This document shows, piece by piece, positions 14,461 to 23,774 of a stretch of DNA of 34,185 bases. The DNA lies in NCBI GenBank assembly GCA_012800655.1, contig JAAZIX010000060.1, forward strand, positions 1 through 34,185, given 5' to 3'. Both the position numbers and the translations under genes were made by a program. The notes under the pieces are model-generated. The model was given only the letters and a program-made list of their open reading frames with translations, did no database searches and was not told the DNA's origin. Position 1 is the first letter of the stretch, and the number at the start of each line of letters is the position of its first letter. The DNA comes from Clostridiaceae bacterium. Its GTDB lineage: Bacteria > Bacillota > Clostridia > Saccharofermentanales > Fastidiosipilaceae.

Positions 14461-15501
14461 ATGCCGTTAGATGAACGAAAACAGAAGGTACTGCAGGCGG
14501 TAGTTGACGAGTACGTAGCTACAGCCGATCCGGTGAGTTCGCGCAGTATAGTCGGTCATTGCGGATTAGACGTCAGTCCGGCGACTTTACGTAACGAAAT
14601 GGCGGAATTGGAAGAGATGGGATATCTCGAGCAACCGCATACCTCGTCCGGGCGTGTCCCTTCCGATGCCGGCTATCGCATTTATGTTGATCAGTTGATG
14701 CCTGTGACGGCGCTTTCCCGCCAGGAGAAGACCCGTTTGAGCGCCGATCTGATTGCCCAGTGCAATGAGCTCGAGACTCTGTTGCGTCAGGCAGCGGAGC
14801 TTTTAGCAAGTTCCACCGGTTACACGTCGGTAGCTATTACTCCGCATCTGCATTCATCCGTCCTGGATCAGGTCCGCATGTTGATGATTGAACCGGGGAA
14901 AGTCCTCGTCATTGTAGTGGTAACGGCGGGGATTGTAAGGGATCGTCTGACGAGGATGCCGCTGGAGATTGATGCCGAAACACTGAATAAATTAGCGAAG
15001 GCAATTGAAATCGGTTTAGCCGGTCAGCGTATTGACGAGATTACTCTGCTCTCATTGGAGAAGGCGACGGAGCGTGTCAAAGTTCCGGAGAGTCTGTTGA
15101 ATCAGGTTCTGTACGAAGCGTATGTTTCCATTAAGCAGGCCGATAATCTCGAAGTTTTTCTCTCCGGGGTACCGAATTTATTAACTCACCCGGAATTCCG
15201 CGATTCCCTGCGTGCCAAGACGGTAGTAGACGCTTTGACACAGAACGGACTGATCGCCGGTTATATGCGTGAGGACGCGCTTAATAAGAGCGACGACGGA
15301 GAATTCATGATCCGGATCGGTCAGGAGATAAGTCTCCATGGTATGGAAGAGTGTAGCTTTGTCAGCACCGTATATAAGATGGGTGATGAATTGATGGGAA
15401 ATATAGGGGTGATCGGCCCGCGGCGTATGTCTTACAGCAACGTGGTTTCGAGAATCACCTTTATTAGTAGGATGGTCAACAGTAGTTTGGAGGACAGATA
15501 A
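14461..15501 (+). CDS. hrcA: Heat-inducible transcription repressor HrcA
   Basis: A 346-residue repressor that binds CIRCE and controls its own operon. The N-terminal winged helix (residues 1-80) shows LDERKQKVLQAVVDEYVATA, PVSSRSIV, VSPATLRNEMAELEEMGYLE and QPHTSSGRVPSDAGYRIYVD, all typical of HrcA. The middle and C-terminal parts contain the GAF-like dimerisation domain with the family ending GVIGPRRMSYSNVVSRITFI. AGGAGGG lies 4 nt upstream of the ATG. The stop overlaps the grpE start (TAATG). Confidence 0.97.
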   Translation: MPLDERKQKVLQAVVDEYVATADPVSSRSIVGHCGLDVSPATLRNEMAELEEMGYLEQPHTSSGRVPSDAGYRIYVDQLMPVTALSRQEKTRLSADLIAQCNELETLLRQAAELLASSTGYTSVAITPHLHSSVLDQVRMLMIEPGKVLVIVVVTAGIVRDRLTRMPLEIDAETLNKLAKAIEIGLAGQRIDEITLLSLEKATERVKVPESLLNQVLYEAYVSIKQADNLEVFLSGVPNLLTHPEFRDSLRAKTVVDALTQNGLIAGYMREDALNKSDDGEFMIRIGQEISLHGMEECSFVSTVYKMGDELMGNIGVIGPRRMSYSNVVSRITFISRMVNSSLEDR

Positions 15502-16151
15502 TGACGGAGTATAACGACAAACACGATGATTTGAACGAAGAGCTGAACTCGACGGATGCCGATCCGGTTTCCGCGGAGCCGGAAGCGGATCAGAATCTGA
15601 CTGCAGAAGCAAACGCAACCGAAGAGGTCGGCGAAACCGAACGTCCGGCGCGCACGGCGGCCGGTCGGGCAAAGCAGAAGGAACTTAGACAGCTTCGTGA
15701 TGAAGTGACAAAACTTACGGAACAGCTGGATGAGGCGCGGGACAGATATCTGCGTATATCGGCCGAGTACGAAAATTATCGCCGTCGCACGACGCAGGAG
15801 AAAGAGCGACTGTATGAAGATGCGGTATGCAAAGTGGCCAAGGTCTGGCTGTCGGTGCTGGACAATATGGAGAGGGCGGCGGAGGCGGCAGCGACGATTA
15901 CCTCGGAGGATGCGGTCGCTGTCGTGGCCGGAGTCGAAATGATTCAACGCCAAGCGACGGAAGTTATGAAGCGTCTAAATATAGAGGAAATCCCGGCACT
16001 GGGCGAGCAGTTCGACCCGATGTTGCATGAGGCGGTTTTGCAGGTAGATTCTCCCGAGCATGAGTCGCAGGAGATCGTGGAAGTTCTGGCCAAGGGATAC
16101 ATTAGCGGTGAACGTGTTATCCGACACAGCCGAGTAAAGGTTGCGCGGTAA
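15501..16151 (+). CDS. grpE: GrpE nucleotide exchange factor
   Basis: A 216-residue cytoplasmic co-chaperone that releases ADP from DnaK. An acidic disordered N-terminus (about residues 1-50) leads into the long coiled coil (KELRQLRDEVTKLTEQLDEA) and the conserved RYLRISAEYENYRRRTTQEK. The beta-domain has IPALGEQFDPMLHEAV and the family end GYISGERVIRHSRVKV. GGAGG lies 7 nt before the ATG. It overlaps hrcA by 1 nt and is followed by dnaK after 50 nt that include a small CGGGC-TTG-GCCCG hairpin just before the dnaK ribosome binding site. Confidence 0.96.
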   Translation: MTEYNDKHDDLNEELNSTDADPVSAEPEADQNLTAEANATEEVGETERPARTAAGRAKQKELRQLRDEVTKLTEQLDEARDRYLRISAEYENYRRRTTQEKERLYEDAVCKVAKVWLSVLDNMERAAEAAATITSEDAVAVVAGVEMIQRQATEVMKRLNIEEIPALGEQFDPMLHEAVLQVDSPEHESQEIVEVLAKGYISGERVIRHSRVKVAR

Positions 16152-16201
16152 GCATATAAAAAGTAAGAAAGGCGGGCTTGGCCCGAATAGAGGAATTTAA
16201 T

Positions 16202-18052
16202 ATGGCAAAAGTAATAGGAATTGATTTAGGAACTACCAATTCATGTGTTGCGGTGATGGAGGGCGGTGAGCCGATAGTTATTCCGAATCCCGAAGGCAGT
16301 AGGACAACCCCCTCGGTAGTCGCTTTTTCCAAAGGCGGCGAGCGCTTGATCGGTCAGATCGCCAAGCGCCAGGCGGTAACAAACGTGGATCGCACGGTCC
16401 AGTCCATAAAGAGAGAGATGGGTTCGAGTTACCGCATAAAGATTGATAATCGAGAGTACTCACCTCAGGAGATCTCGGCAATGATTCTGCAGAAACTGAA
16501 ATCGGATGCCGAGGCATATTTAGGTGAGACTGTTACCCAGGCCGTTATTACCGTGCCGGCATATTTCAGTGATGCTCAACGTCAGGCAACCAAAGACGCC
16601 GGAAGAATAGCCGGTCTCGATGTGTTGCGTATTATCAACGAGCCGACGGCCGCTTCGCTGGCTTACGGTCTGGATAAAGAGCATGACCAGAAGATTTTGG
16701 TTTTTGACCTGGGCGGTGGAACATTTGACGTCTCGATTCTGGAAATCGGTGATGGTGTATTCGAGGTTCTTGCCACAAACGGAAACAATCGCTTGGGCGG
16801 TGATGACTTTGACAACCGGATCGTTGACTGGATCGTGGACAATTTTCGCAGAGAAAAAGGTATTGATTTGCGCCAGGATAAGATGGCGATGCAGCGCTTA
16901 AGAGATGCGGCGGAAAAGGCGAAAATAGAACTTTCCGGCGTCCAGAGCACAAGCATTAATCTTCCATATATAACCGCCGATGCGACGGGAACGCACCATT
17001 TGGACATGAGCCTAACCCGCGCCAAATTCGATGAGCTGACCGCCGATCTGGTTGAGAAGACCATGGTGCCTTTGCGTCAGGCGATGAGTGACGCCGGACT
17101 CAAAAAGAGTGATATTACGAAGATTCTTCTAGTCGGCGGATCCACACGTATTCCCGCGGTTCAAAATGCGGTTAAGGATTATTTCGGGCAGGAACCCTTT
17201 AAGGGAATCAATCCGGATGAATGCGTCGCCATAGGAGCAGCCATTCAGGCCGCCGTCCTGACCGGTGAGGTCAAAGGACTAGTCTTGCTGGATGTCACTC
17301 CCTTGTCGCTCGGTGTCGAGACCATGGGCGGAGTATTCTCGCGCATTATTGAGCGCAATACGACAATCCCGACCAAAAAGAGCCAAATCTACTCCACGGC
17401 CGCCGACGGGCAGACACAGGTGGATATTCATGTTCTACAAGGTGAGCGAGAACTTAGCCGCTACAACAAGACTCTGGGCAAGTTCATTCTGGACGGAATT
17501 GCTCCGGCACCGCGTGGAATTCCACAGATCGAGGTTACTTTCGATATTGACGCAAACGGCATCGTCCATGTTTCGGCGAAGGATTTGGGCACGGGACGCG
17601 AACAGAACATTACGATTACCGCTTCGACAAACCTCAGCAAAGAGGATATCGAACGTGCGGTACGCGAAGCCGAGGAGTTCGCCGAGGAGGACAAACGTCG
17701 CAAAGAAGAGGTTGAGCTGTTCAACGATGCCGAATCGATGATTTATACCGCTGAGAAGACTCTAAAGGATCTGGGAGATAAAATCACCGACAGTGAGCGT
17801 GAAGAGATCGAGAGGCTGATTGAACGCCTGAAGAGCAGTAAAGCAGCAGGGAACACGGATGAGGTAAAGGCCGATATGGAGGAACTCCAAAAGGCCGTTT
17901 ACGCTCAGGCAACGAAGATGTATGAGCAAGCTGCCGCCGATCACCAGCATACGGATCCGAACGCTCATGCAGAGAACGACGATTATATGCGCCCGGATGA
18001 TCCTCCGACCGGCGGCGGAACCTACGAAGCCGATTTTGAGGAGAAGGAATAG
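16202..18052 (+). CDS. dnaK: Chaperone DnaK (Hsp70)
   Basis: A 616-residue Hsp70. The N-terminus [20 protein letters not shown] is the ATPase signature; [10 protein letters not shown] fixes the start at ATG 16202, with AGAGGAAT about 7 nt upstream, rather than an in-frame TTG at 16178. Other signatures are [14 protein letters not shown]-like ([19 protein letters not shown]), [11 protein letters not shown]-like ([14 protein letters not shown]) and the linker [11 protein letters not shown]. The helical lid ends in DADFEE-like YEADFEEKE. The central deletion of about 24 residues found in Gram-positive DnaKs appears present, given the short gap after [16 protein letters not shown]. It works with GrpE, DnaJ and possibly the J-protein at 6803. 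Confidence 0.97.
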   Translation: MAKVIGIDLGTTNSCVAVMEGGEPIVIPNPEGSRTTPSVVAFSKGGERLIGQIAKRQAVTNVDRTVQSIKREMGSSYRIKIDNREYSPQEISAMILQKLKSDAEAYLGETVTQAVITVPAYFSDAQRQATKDAGRIAGLDVLRIINEPTAASLAYGLDKEHDQKILVFDLGGGTFDVSILEIGDGVFEVLATNGNNRLGGDDFDNRIVDWIVDNFRREKGIDLRQDKMAMQRLRDAAEKAKIELSGVQSTSINLPYITADATGTHHLDMSLTRAKFDELTADLVEKTMVPLRQAMSDAGLKKSDITKILLVGGSTRIPAVQNAVKDYFGQEPFKGINPDECVAIGAAIQAAVLTGEVKGLVLLDVTPLSLGVETMGGVFSRIIERNTTIPTKKSQIYSTAADGQTQVDIHVLQGERELSRYNKTLGKFILDGIAPAPRGIPQIEVTFDIDANGIVHVSAKDLGTGREQNITITASTNLSKEDIERAVREAEEFAEEDKRRKEEVELFNDAESMIYTAEKTLKDLGDKITDSEREEIERLIERLKSSKAAGNTDEVKADMEELQKAVYAQATKMYEQAAADHQHTDPNAHAENDDYMRPDDPPTGGGTYEADFEEKE

Positions 18053-18102
18053 ATTTGAGCCTAGCTCTACCGAGCCCTGCTCAAGCCGGGTAAATTGTGT
18101 TG

Positions 18103-18136
18103 TGAGACAAGGGCGCCCAACCGCGCCTTTGTCTCA
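18103..18136 (+). terminator. Hairpin between dnaK and dnaJ (partial terminator or attenuator)
   Basis: TGAGACAAGGGCGC, loop CCAACC and GCGCCTTTGTCTCA form a 14-bp stem with a single G·U pair, followed by GTTTTAG. The T-run is short, so termination would be partial. It could also be a processing or 3' protection element. The dnaJ ribosome binding site GAGGAT follows directly. Confidence 0.6.
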
Positions 18137-18153
18137 GTTTTAGTGAGGATAGC

Positions 18154-19290
18154 ATGGCAGAAAAGAAGGATTATTACGAAATACTCGGAGTTCAAAGATC
18201 GGCCACCGAGGATGACATTAAGTCGGCCTATCGCAAAAAGGCAAAAAAATATCACCCCGACTTAAATCCGGGTGATAAGGACGCCGAAGCGCATTTCAAA
18301 CAGATAAATGAAGCCTATGCGGTATTGAGCGATCCCGAAAAGCGCTCGGTATATGATCGTTACGGCAGCGACGGACTGAATGCGCAGGGTTTTGACCCGT
18401 CATCCTTTAACATTAATTTTGATGATATTTTGGGCTCTTTCTTCGGCGGTTTCGGTGGCTTCGGTCGCGCCGCCTCGCCTAATGCTCCGCAACGGGGCAG
18501 TGATCTGCGCTATCGCATGCGTCTGGATTTTATGGACGCCGCATTCGGAACGTCAAGAGACATAAGTGTGACCAAAGATGATTATTGCGATGCTTGTGAG
18601 GGAACCGGCGCGGCACCCGGAACAAGAGTCGAGACATGTCCAACCTGTAAGGGTAGCGGGCAGGTCCATGAAACTCGCCAGACTATGATCGGACAGATGA
18701 TGACATCACAGCCCTGCTATGCCTGTCATGGAACCGGAAAAAAGATAGACCATCCCTGTTCAATCTGCCGCGGCGCAGGAAAGTATCGACAGACTAAAAC
18801 TCTGACCGTGAAAATACCGGCCGGAATTGACCACGGTGAAATGCTGACCCTACGAGGAGAGGGAGAAGCCGGAGAAAACGGCGGTCCTCCGGGAGATCTC
18901 TATATCGAGATAATTTTGCAGCCGCACCAGATATTTAAACGGCGCGGCAGTGATACTTTTTGTGAATTGCCGATAACCTTTGCTCAAGCAGCGTTGGGTG
19001 CCGATATTGAGGTTCCGACAATTGACGGAGCTGTCACATACAGTATACCGGAAGGTTCGCAGAACGGCGATCAGATCAAGTTGCGTGGAAAGGGAATTCC
19101 AAGAATTAATCGTAGCGGTCAGAGGGGCGATCATATCTGTACTTTGAGAATCGAAGTGCCGCGACGCCTAAATGAGAAGCAAAAACAACTGTTACGGGAT
19201 TTTGATGATTCATGCGGTGATCCCAACTACAAAGAACGAGTTAGTTTTTTTGAAAGGATAAAGAATTTTATCACAAACCGTGAGCGCTGA
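18154..19290 (+). CDS. dnaJ: Chaperone DnaJ (Hsp40)
   Basis: A 378-residue class A J-protein. The J domain ([23 protein letters not shown] at residues 34-36) is followed by a Gly/Phe-rich region (FGGFGGFGR). Four CxxCxGxG zinc-binding repeats come next ([32 protein letters not shown]), then two C-terminal beta domains ([38 protein letters not shown]). It delivers substrates to DnaK and stimulates its ATPase. It is the last gene of the heat-shock operon, about 100 nt after dnaK, beyond a strong hairpin that may lower its expression relative to dnaK. Confidence 0.97.
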   Translation: MAEKKDYYEILGVQRSATEDDIKSAYRKKAKKYHPDLNPGDKDAEAHFKQINEAYAVLSDPEKRSVYDRYGSDGLNAQGFDPSSFNINFDDILGSFFGGFGGFGRAASPNAPQRGSDLRYRMRLDFMDAAFGTSRDISVTKDDYCDACEGTGAAPGTRVETCPTCKGSGQVHETRQTMIGQMMTSQPCYACHGTGKKIDHPCSICRGAGKYRQTKTLTVKIPAGIDHGEMLTLRGEGEAGENGGPPGDLYIEIILQPHQIFKRRGSDTFCELPITFAQAALGADIEVPTIDGAVTYSIPEGSQNGDQIKLRGKGIPRINRSGQRGDHICTLRIEVPRRLNEKQKQLLRDFDDSCGDPNYKERVSFFERIKNFITNRER

Positions 19291-19309
19291 TTTTTGATTG
19301 ACGGAAGCT

Positions 19310-19381
19310 CCTCTCCTACTCTGCCAAGGGAATTTATGGTAGAATTACGGTGTAACCGCAGAGTAAAATAGAAAGGAGAGG
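19310..19381 (+). repeat. Nested inverted repeat around the glgB promoter and ribosome binding site
   Basis: TACTCTGC (19317-19324) pairs with GCAGAGTA (19358-19365). Directly outside it CCTCTCC (19310-19316) pairs with GGAGAGG (19375-19381), the glgB ribosome binding site. The right side has a 9-nt bulge. Only an RNA that starts upstream of 19310, for example dnaJ read-through, contains both halves. Confidence 0.45.
19337..19345 (+). promoter_or_regulatory. Extended -10 promoter of the glycogen operon
   Basis: TGGTAGAAT fits TGnTATAAT with one mismatch. Transcription would begin near 19352 and yield a leader of about 32 nt carrying AAAGGAGAGG before GTG 19384. No good -35 stands 17 bp upstream. 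Confidence 0.5.
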
Positions 19382-19383
19382 CT

Positions 19384-21318
19384 GTGACCTGTTTACCTTG
19401 TGAAATCGATCAAGTCGCCACCTATCTCTTTAATCGTGGTGAAAACATTCAAGCATACAATCTATTAGGGGCATTTCCGGAGCACAACGGGGTAAAGTTT
19501 GTGGTTTGGGCGCCTCGAGCGCTTTCCGTTGCCGTAAGCGGCGACTTTAACGGCTGGCCGGAAGGCGAGTCGGCTCGGGATCATTTATATAAAGTCGGCA
19601 GTAGCGGACTATGGGGCGGTTTTATTCCAGAGGCAAGGGTCGGGCAATGCTATAAATATGTTGTCCGGGGCGCCACGGGCACTTATGTGATGAAAGCGGA
19701 TCCGTTTGCGCGGTCAACGGAATTGCGTCCGGCCACGGCCTCAATCGTCAGTGCAGCTTCCGAATACTGCTGGGGCGATCAGGAATGGCTGATTCGGCGT
19801 CCGGCGGCGCGGGCCAACAATTATCCGCTGAATATTTATGAGGTGCATGTGGGCTCATGGCGCCGCAAACCGAACGGCGAGTTACTTAATTGGCGGGAAT
19901 TCGGAGAACGGTTGGCGGCATATGTACGGGACATGGGATACACTCATGTCGAATTGTTACCGATAATGGAGCATCCGTTGGACGCTTCTTGGGGCTATCA
20001 GGTGAGCGGCTTTTTTGCTCCGACGGCGCGCTTCGGGAAGCCGGACGATCTGCGGTACTGTATAGATCATTTACATCAAAACGGCATCGGCGTTATTTTA
20101 GATTGGGTACCGGCACATTTTCCGAGAGATCTCTTTGCCCTATATTGTTTTGACGGCCTGCCGTTGTATGAGCACAGCGATAAACGCCTGCGGGAACAGG
20201 ATAATTGGGGTACGCTTATATTTGATTACGACCGTTCCGAAGTGCGCTCGTTCCTAATGTCGAGCGCATTTTATTGGATCGAGGAATTCCATGCCGACGG
20301 CTTCCGCTTTGATGCGGTATCAGTCATGTTGTACAACAATTACGGAGAGGACAGCTTTGTCCCGAATATTGAGGGCGGTCGTGAAAACTTGGGGGCTATC
20401 AAGTTCATCCGTGAGCTCAATGAGCGAATAGAGAAGAAACATCCGCAGGTTATCCTTTGTGCCGAAGAAGCAACTGTTTGGCAGGATTTGACCAAACCGG
20501 TTTCCGAAGGAGGACTGGGCTTTCACTATAAGTGGGATATGGGCTGGATGCACGATACGCTCGATTATTTCAGCACGGATCATTTTTATCGACCCAAAAT
20601 ACATAATAAGATCAGCTTTGCGATGTCTTATGCCTTCTCGGAACGTTTTATCAAGCCTCTCTCCCATGATGAGGTAGTGCACGGTAAACGTTCACTTCTG
20701 GATCGCATGCCGGGCGATTACTGGCGGCGTTTTGCCGGCCTTAGATTGCTCTATCTTTATATGATTTCCCACCCCGGCGGTAAGCTCCTGTTTATGGGTG
20801 CCGAGTTCGGTCAATTCATCGAGTGGCGCTACTACGAGGAACTCGAATGGTTTATGCTTGACTTTGACAAGCACAGGGAGCTCCATGATTTTGTTCGTCG
20901 CCTGAATTATCTTTACAAAAATTATCCGATGTTTTATGAAGTCGACAACAACTGGGAGGGGTTTTCCTGGATCAATCCGGATGATGCCGACAATGCGGTC
21001 TATTCGTACTGGCGCCGCGACAGCAGTGGAAACTATCTGATTTTTCTACTTAATATGATTCCCAGACCGCTGAAGAATTATGTGGTCGGAGTCCCCGAGG
21101 CGGGCTCATATTCCGTCCTACTGGATACCGATGCGGCCCAATGGGGCGGGAGCGGGTGGCTGTCGAGAAATGAAGTCCCGCAAAAAGAGGTGAACACAAG
21201 TGCTAATCTCGTATATAATACGGATGAGATGGCTTGGAACGGTTATGCCCGCTCATTGACGCTGGATCTGCCTCCTTTAGCGGGATTGATATTGAAAATT
21301 GATAAACAGAAAGGTTAA
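19384..21318 (+). CDS. glgB: 1,4-alpha-glucan branching enzyme
   Basis: A 644-residue GH13 enzyme that makes the alpha-1,6 branches of glycogen. The N-terminal CBM48 domain (about residues 25-115) has [20 protein letters not shown]. The catalytic barrel shows the branching-enzyme hallmarks: [20 protein letters not shown], region [12 protein letters not shown], region [17 protein letters not shown] with the nucleophile Asp310, region [11 protein letters not shown], and region [16 protein letters not shown] with Asp429. [20 protein letters not shown] closes the barrel. GTG 19384 is the start, preceded by AAAGGAGAGG. The short cysteine-bearing N-terminus (TCLPCE) is unusual. It overlaps or abuts glgC and is the first gene of the glycogen operon. 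Confidence 0.96.
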   Translation: MTCLPCEIDQVATYLFNRGENIQAYNLLGAFPEHNGVKFVVWAPRALSVAVSGDFNGWPEGESARDHLYKVGSSGLWGGFIPEARVGQCYKYVVRGATGTYVMKADPFARSTELRPATASIVSAASEYCWGDQEWLIRRPAARANNYPLNIYEVHVGSWRRKPNGELLNWREFGERLAAYVRDMGYTHVELLPIMEHPLDASWGYQVSGFFAPTARFGKPDDLRYCIDHLHQNGIGVILDWVPAHFPRDLFALYCFDGLPLYEHSDKRLREQDNWGTLIFDYDRSEVRSFLMSSAFYWIEEFHADGFRFDAVSVMLYNNYGEDSFVPNIEGGRENLGAIKFIRELNERIEKKHPQVILCAEEATVWQDLTKPVSEGGLGFHYKWDMGWMHDTLDYFSTDHFYRPKIHNKISFAMSYAFSERFIKPLSHDEVVHGKRSLLDRMPGDYWRRFAGLRLLYLYMISHPGGKLLFMGAEFGQFIEWRYYEELEWFMLDFDKHRELHDFVRRLNYLYKNYPMFYEVDNNWEGFSWINPDDADNAVYSYWRRDSSGNYLIFLLNMIPRPLKNYVVGVPEAGSYSVLLDTDAAQWGGSGWLSRNEVPQKEVNTSANLVYNTDEMAWNGYARSLTLDLPPLAGLILKIDKQKG

Positions 21319-21323
21319 TGCAA

Positions 21324-22628
21324 ATGTCTGAGAAGAGGGTAGTAGCGATGATTTTGGCGGGTGGTCAGGGATCGCGCCTGGGAGTGTTGACCGGTCAGAT
21401 GGCAAAGCCGGTCGTACCGTTCGGTAGCAGATATCGTATCATCGATTTCGCTCTGAGTAATTGTACGAATTCCGAGATCAATACCGTCGGTGTGTTGACT
21501 CAGTACCAGCCTTTGGCACTGAACACTTATGTTGGTAACGGCCATCCCTGGGATCTCGACCTTAGCAACGGCGGTGCCTTTATACTACCGCCATATATGC
21601 GTAGCGGTTCGAGCGACTGGTATCGCAATACTGCAGATGCCATCTATCAAAATATCGATTTTATTGACAGCTTTGATCCGGAATATGTCCTAGTTCTTTC
21701 CGGCGACCACATATATAAAATGAATTACGCACGCTTGCTCCAGCATCACATCACTAAGGAGGCCGATGCGACAATCGCCGTTATAGAGGTGCCTTGGGAG
21801 GAAACCAGCCGCTTCGGCATTATGAATACCGATGATGCGGATCGTATTGTAGAATTCGAGGAAAAACCCGCTAACGCCAAGAGCAATCTTGCTTCAATGG
21901 GCATTTATGCTTTCCGTTGGGATTCACTTCTGAAATACCTGCTTCTTGACAACCGCGACGATACGTCATCGCATGACTTTGGGCGCGACGTGATCCCCCG
22001 TATGCTGAACGAAGGGTGTGGAATGTATGCATATCGCTTTGACGGGTATTGGAAGGATGTCGGAACCGTCTATAGTTTGTGGGAAGCAAATATGGACATC
22101 CTTGATCGCCCGGCTGAAATAGGTCTGGTTGACCCGAACTGGAGAATATACAGTCGCAATCCCGTGAAACCGGCACATTTTATCGCCGCCGGGAGTAAAG
22201 TTATTAATAGTAGTATGACTGACGGTGCGGAGGTATTCGGTACTTTGAACCATTCAATACTTTCCCACAGTGTCAGAATTGAGGCAGGGGCGGAAGTTGT
22301 CGACTCGGTTTTGATGCCGGGTGCGGTGGTGAAGTCGGGTGCGAAACTGAATAAGGTAATCGTCGGGATGTATACGATTGTGGGGGAAGGTTGTGAGATC
22401 GGGCTCCATGAAGATCCTGACGACTATTACCTGAACACCAAGCTTTGCACCGGAGGGGTTACTGTCTTAAACCACGGTCTGACAATTGCACCAAATACCA
22501 AAATTGCCGCCAATTGTATGGTCGCGGATTTCCGGGATCGAGGCGGACCGGATAACGCGATAAACAGCTATAGAATATGGTCTCAGACCGGTGGCACGCC
22601 TTTGCGAGATCTATCGGTATATGCTTGA
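21324..22628 (+). CDS. glgC: Glucose-1-phosphate adenylyltransferase, catalytic subunit
   Basis: A protein of about 434 residues that forms ADP-glucose from ATP and glucose-1-phosphate, the committed step of glycogen synthesis. [27 protein letters not shown] carries the nucleotide-binding signature and the lysine-containing KPVVPFG motif. [21 protein letters not shown]-like [10 protein letters not shown] and the C-terminal left-handed beta-helix repeats (about residues 290-400) fit GlgC. Two in-frame starts are possible: ATG 21318, which overlaps the glgB stop (TAATG), and ATG 21324, which I prefer because AGAAAGG stands 9 nt upstream. It is followed by GlgD, with which it forms a hetero-oligomer in Firmicutes. 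Confidence 0.95.
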   Translation: MSEKRVVAMILAGGQGSRLGVLTGQMAKPVVPFGSRYRIIDFALSNCTNSEINTVGVLTQYQPLALNTYVGNGHPWDLDLSNGGAFILPPYMRSGSSDWYRNTADAIYQNIDFIDSFDPEYVLVLSGDHIYKMNYARLLQHHITKEADATIAVIEVPWEETSRFGIMNTDDADRIVEFEEKPANAKSNLASMGIYAFRWDSLLKYLLLDNRDDTSSHDFGRDVIPRMLNEGCGMYAYRFDGYWKDVGTVYSLWEANMDILDRPAEIGLVDPNWRIYSRNPVKPAHFIAAGSKVINSSMTDGAEVFGTLNHSILSHSVRIEAGAEVVDSVLMPGAVVKSGAKLNKVIVGMYTIVGEGCEIGLHEDPDDYYLNTKLCTGGVTVLNHGLTIAPNTKIAANCMVADFRDRGGPDNAINSYRIWSQTGGTPLRDLSVYA

Positions 22629-22658
22629 GAGGAAGAGTACGGAACGGAGAGAAAAAAA

Positions 22659-23774
22659 ATGAATATTGATGCAACAGGATTGATTTTTGCTGATGACAGT
22701 CGGGTTCAATTAGGTGAACTGACTCGCAATCGTGCTCTGGCTGCGGTTCCTTTCGGCGGACGCTACAGAATTATCGATTTTATGCTCTCTAACATGGTGA
22801 ATTCGGGAATGCCGCAGGTAGGAGTCTCGACCGTAAATAAATATCGCTCACTCATGGATCATCTGGGTACTGGCGGAGCCTGGGATTTGGACCACAAGAC
22901 ACGTGGTTTGCAGCTACTGCCCCCTTTCGTTGCTTCGGACATACAGCATGATAGGAGCGCCTCATGTGATTTGTCCGGTATACTTTTCCACTTGCGGGCC
23001 CTAAAGCGAAAGTATGTGGTAGTAGCCGGGAGCGCCGCTATTTTAAACACAACCTTCAACAGTGCTCTGGAGGAGCATATCGACTCGGGTGCCGACATCA
23101 CCGTTTTCTACAATCGCGACGAAGACAGCACTCATGCGGCACGCCTGTTCCTTATTTTAGACAGTGAGGAGCGTGCGAAAGGTCTTTCTGAGACCCCTGA
23201 AAGCGGTAAATCCGTAGCCTGCTCCCTGGATGTTTTGATAATGACTCGGGAATTGCTTATTCATCTGGCCGAGGAACTTATGAGTCGGGATATTTTCAGC
23301 ATTGATGTGGCCGGTCTATTGTCCATATACTACGATACCTATATCGTGCGCGGTAGGGAATACACCGGCTCTGTCCTGCGCGTGGACTCGATTGAGGCCT
23401 ACTTTAACAGTACGCTGGCATCACTGACTGATCCGCTTCGCTCCGCAATTTATAATCCGCCCAATCCGATCTTTACGAAAATAAAGGACGAAGCGCCGAC
23501 CTATTATACGGATACGGCGCAGGCCAGTAACTGCCTGGTTTCGGACGGTTGTTATATTGAGGGTGAATTAGAAAATTCCCTAGTTTTCCGTAATGTGACA
23601 ATTGGTGTGGGAAGCAGATTAAAGAACTGTATAATCGGTCAAAACTCGATTGTTTCCGAGGAATGTGAACTGGAGAACGTCATTTTGGATAAAAACTGTT
23701 TGGTTCGTCCCGGAATCAAAATGAAGGGAAGGGCCACCGGTCCGCGAGTAATCACAAAGGGGGCAATTATATGA
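22659..23774 (+). CDS. glgD: GlgD, regulatory subunit of glucose-1-phosphate adenylyltransferase
   Basis: A 371-residue paralogue of GlgC. PFGGRYRIIDFMLSNMVNSG aligns with the GlgC segment, but the glycine-rich GGQGSRLG loop is replaced by DDSRVQLG, so nucleotide binding in the usual way is not expected. The C-terminal beta-helix is present (SDGCYIEGELENSLVFRNVT, LENVILDKNCLV). In Firmicutes GlgD has little activity alone and raises the activity of GlgC. The ATG at 22659 is preceded by ACGGAGAG, and the stop overlaps the glgA start (ATGA). Confidence 0.93.
   Translation: MNIDATGLIFADDSRVQLGELTRNRALAAVPFGGRYRIIDFMLSNMVNSGMPQVGVSTVNKYRSLMDHLGTGGAWDLDHKTRGLQLLPPFVASDIQHDRSASCDLSGILFHLRALKRKYVVVAGSAAILNTTFNSALEEHIDSGADITVFYNRDEDSTHAARLFLILDSEERAKGLSETPESGKSVACSLDVLIMTRELLIHLAEELMSRDIFSIDVAGLLSIYYDTYIVRGREYTGSVLRVDSIEAYFNSTLASLTDPLRSAIYNPPNPIFTKIKDEAPTYYTDTAQASNCLVSDGCYIEGELENSLVFRNVTIGVGSRLKNCIIGQNSIVSEECELENVILDKNCLVRPGIKMKGRATGPRVITKGAII

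Noticed and set aside
15181-15953. Minus-strand ORFs of 160-170 codons opposite hrcA and grpE
   Set aside because: Both strands cannot be under strong coding constraint here; hrcA and grpE are certain, and the antisense products have no family features.
16173-16185. CGGGC-TTG-GCCCG hairpin before dnaK as a terminator
   Set aside because: The stem is only 5 bp with no T-run, and dnaK must be transcribed through it; it may only influence mRNA stability or translation.
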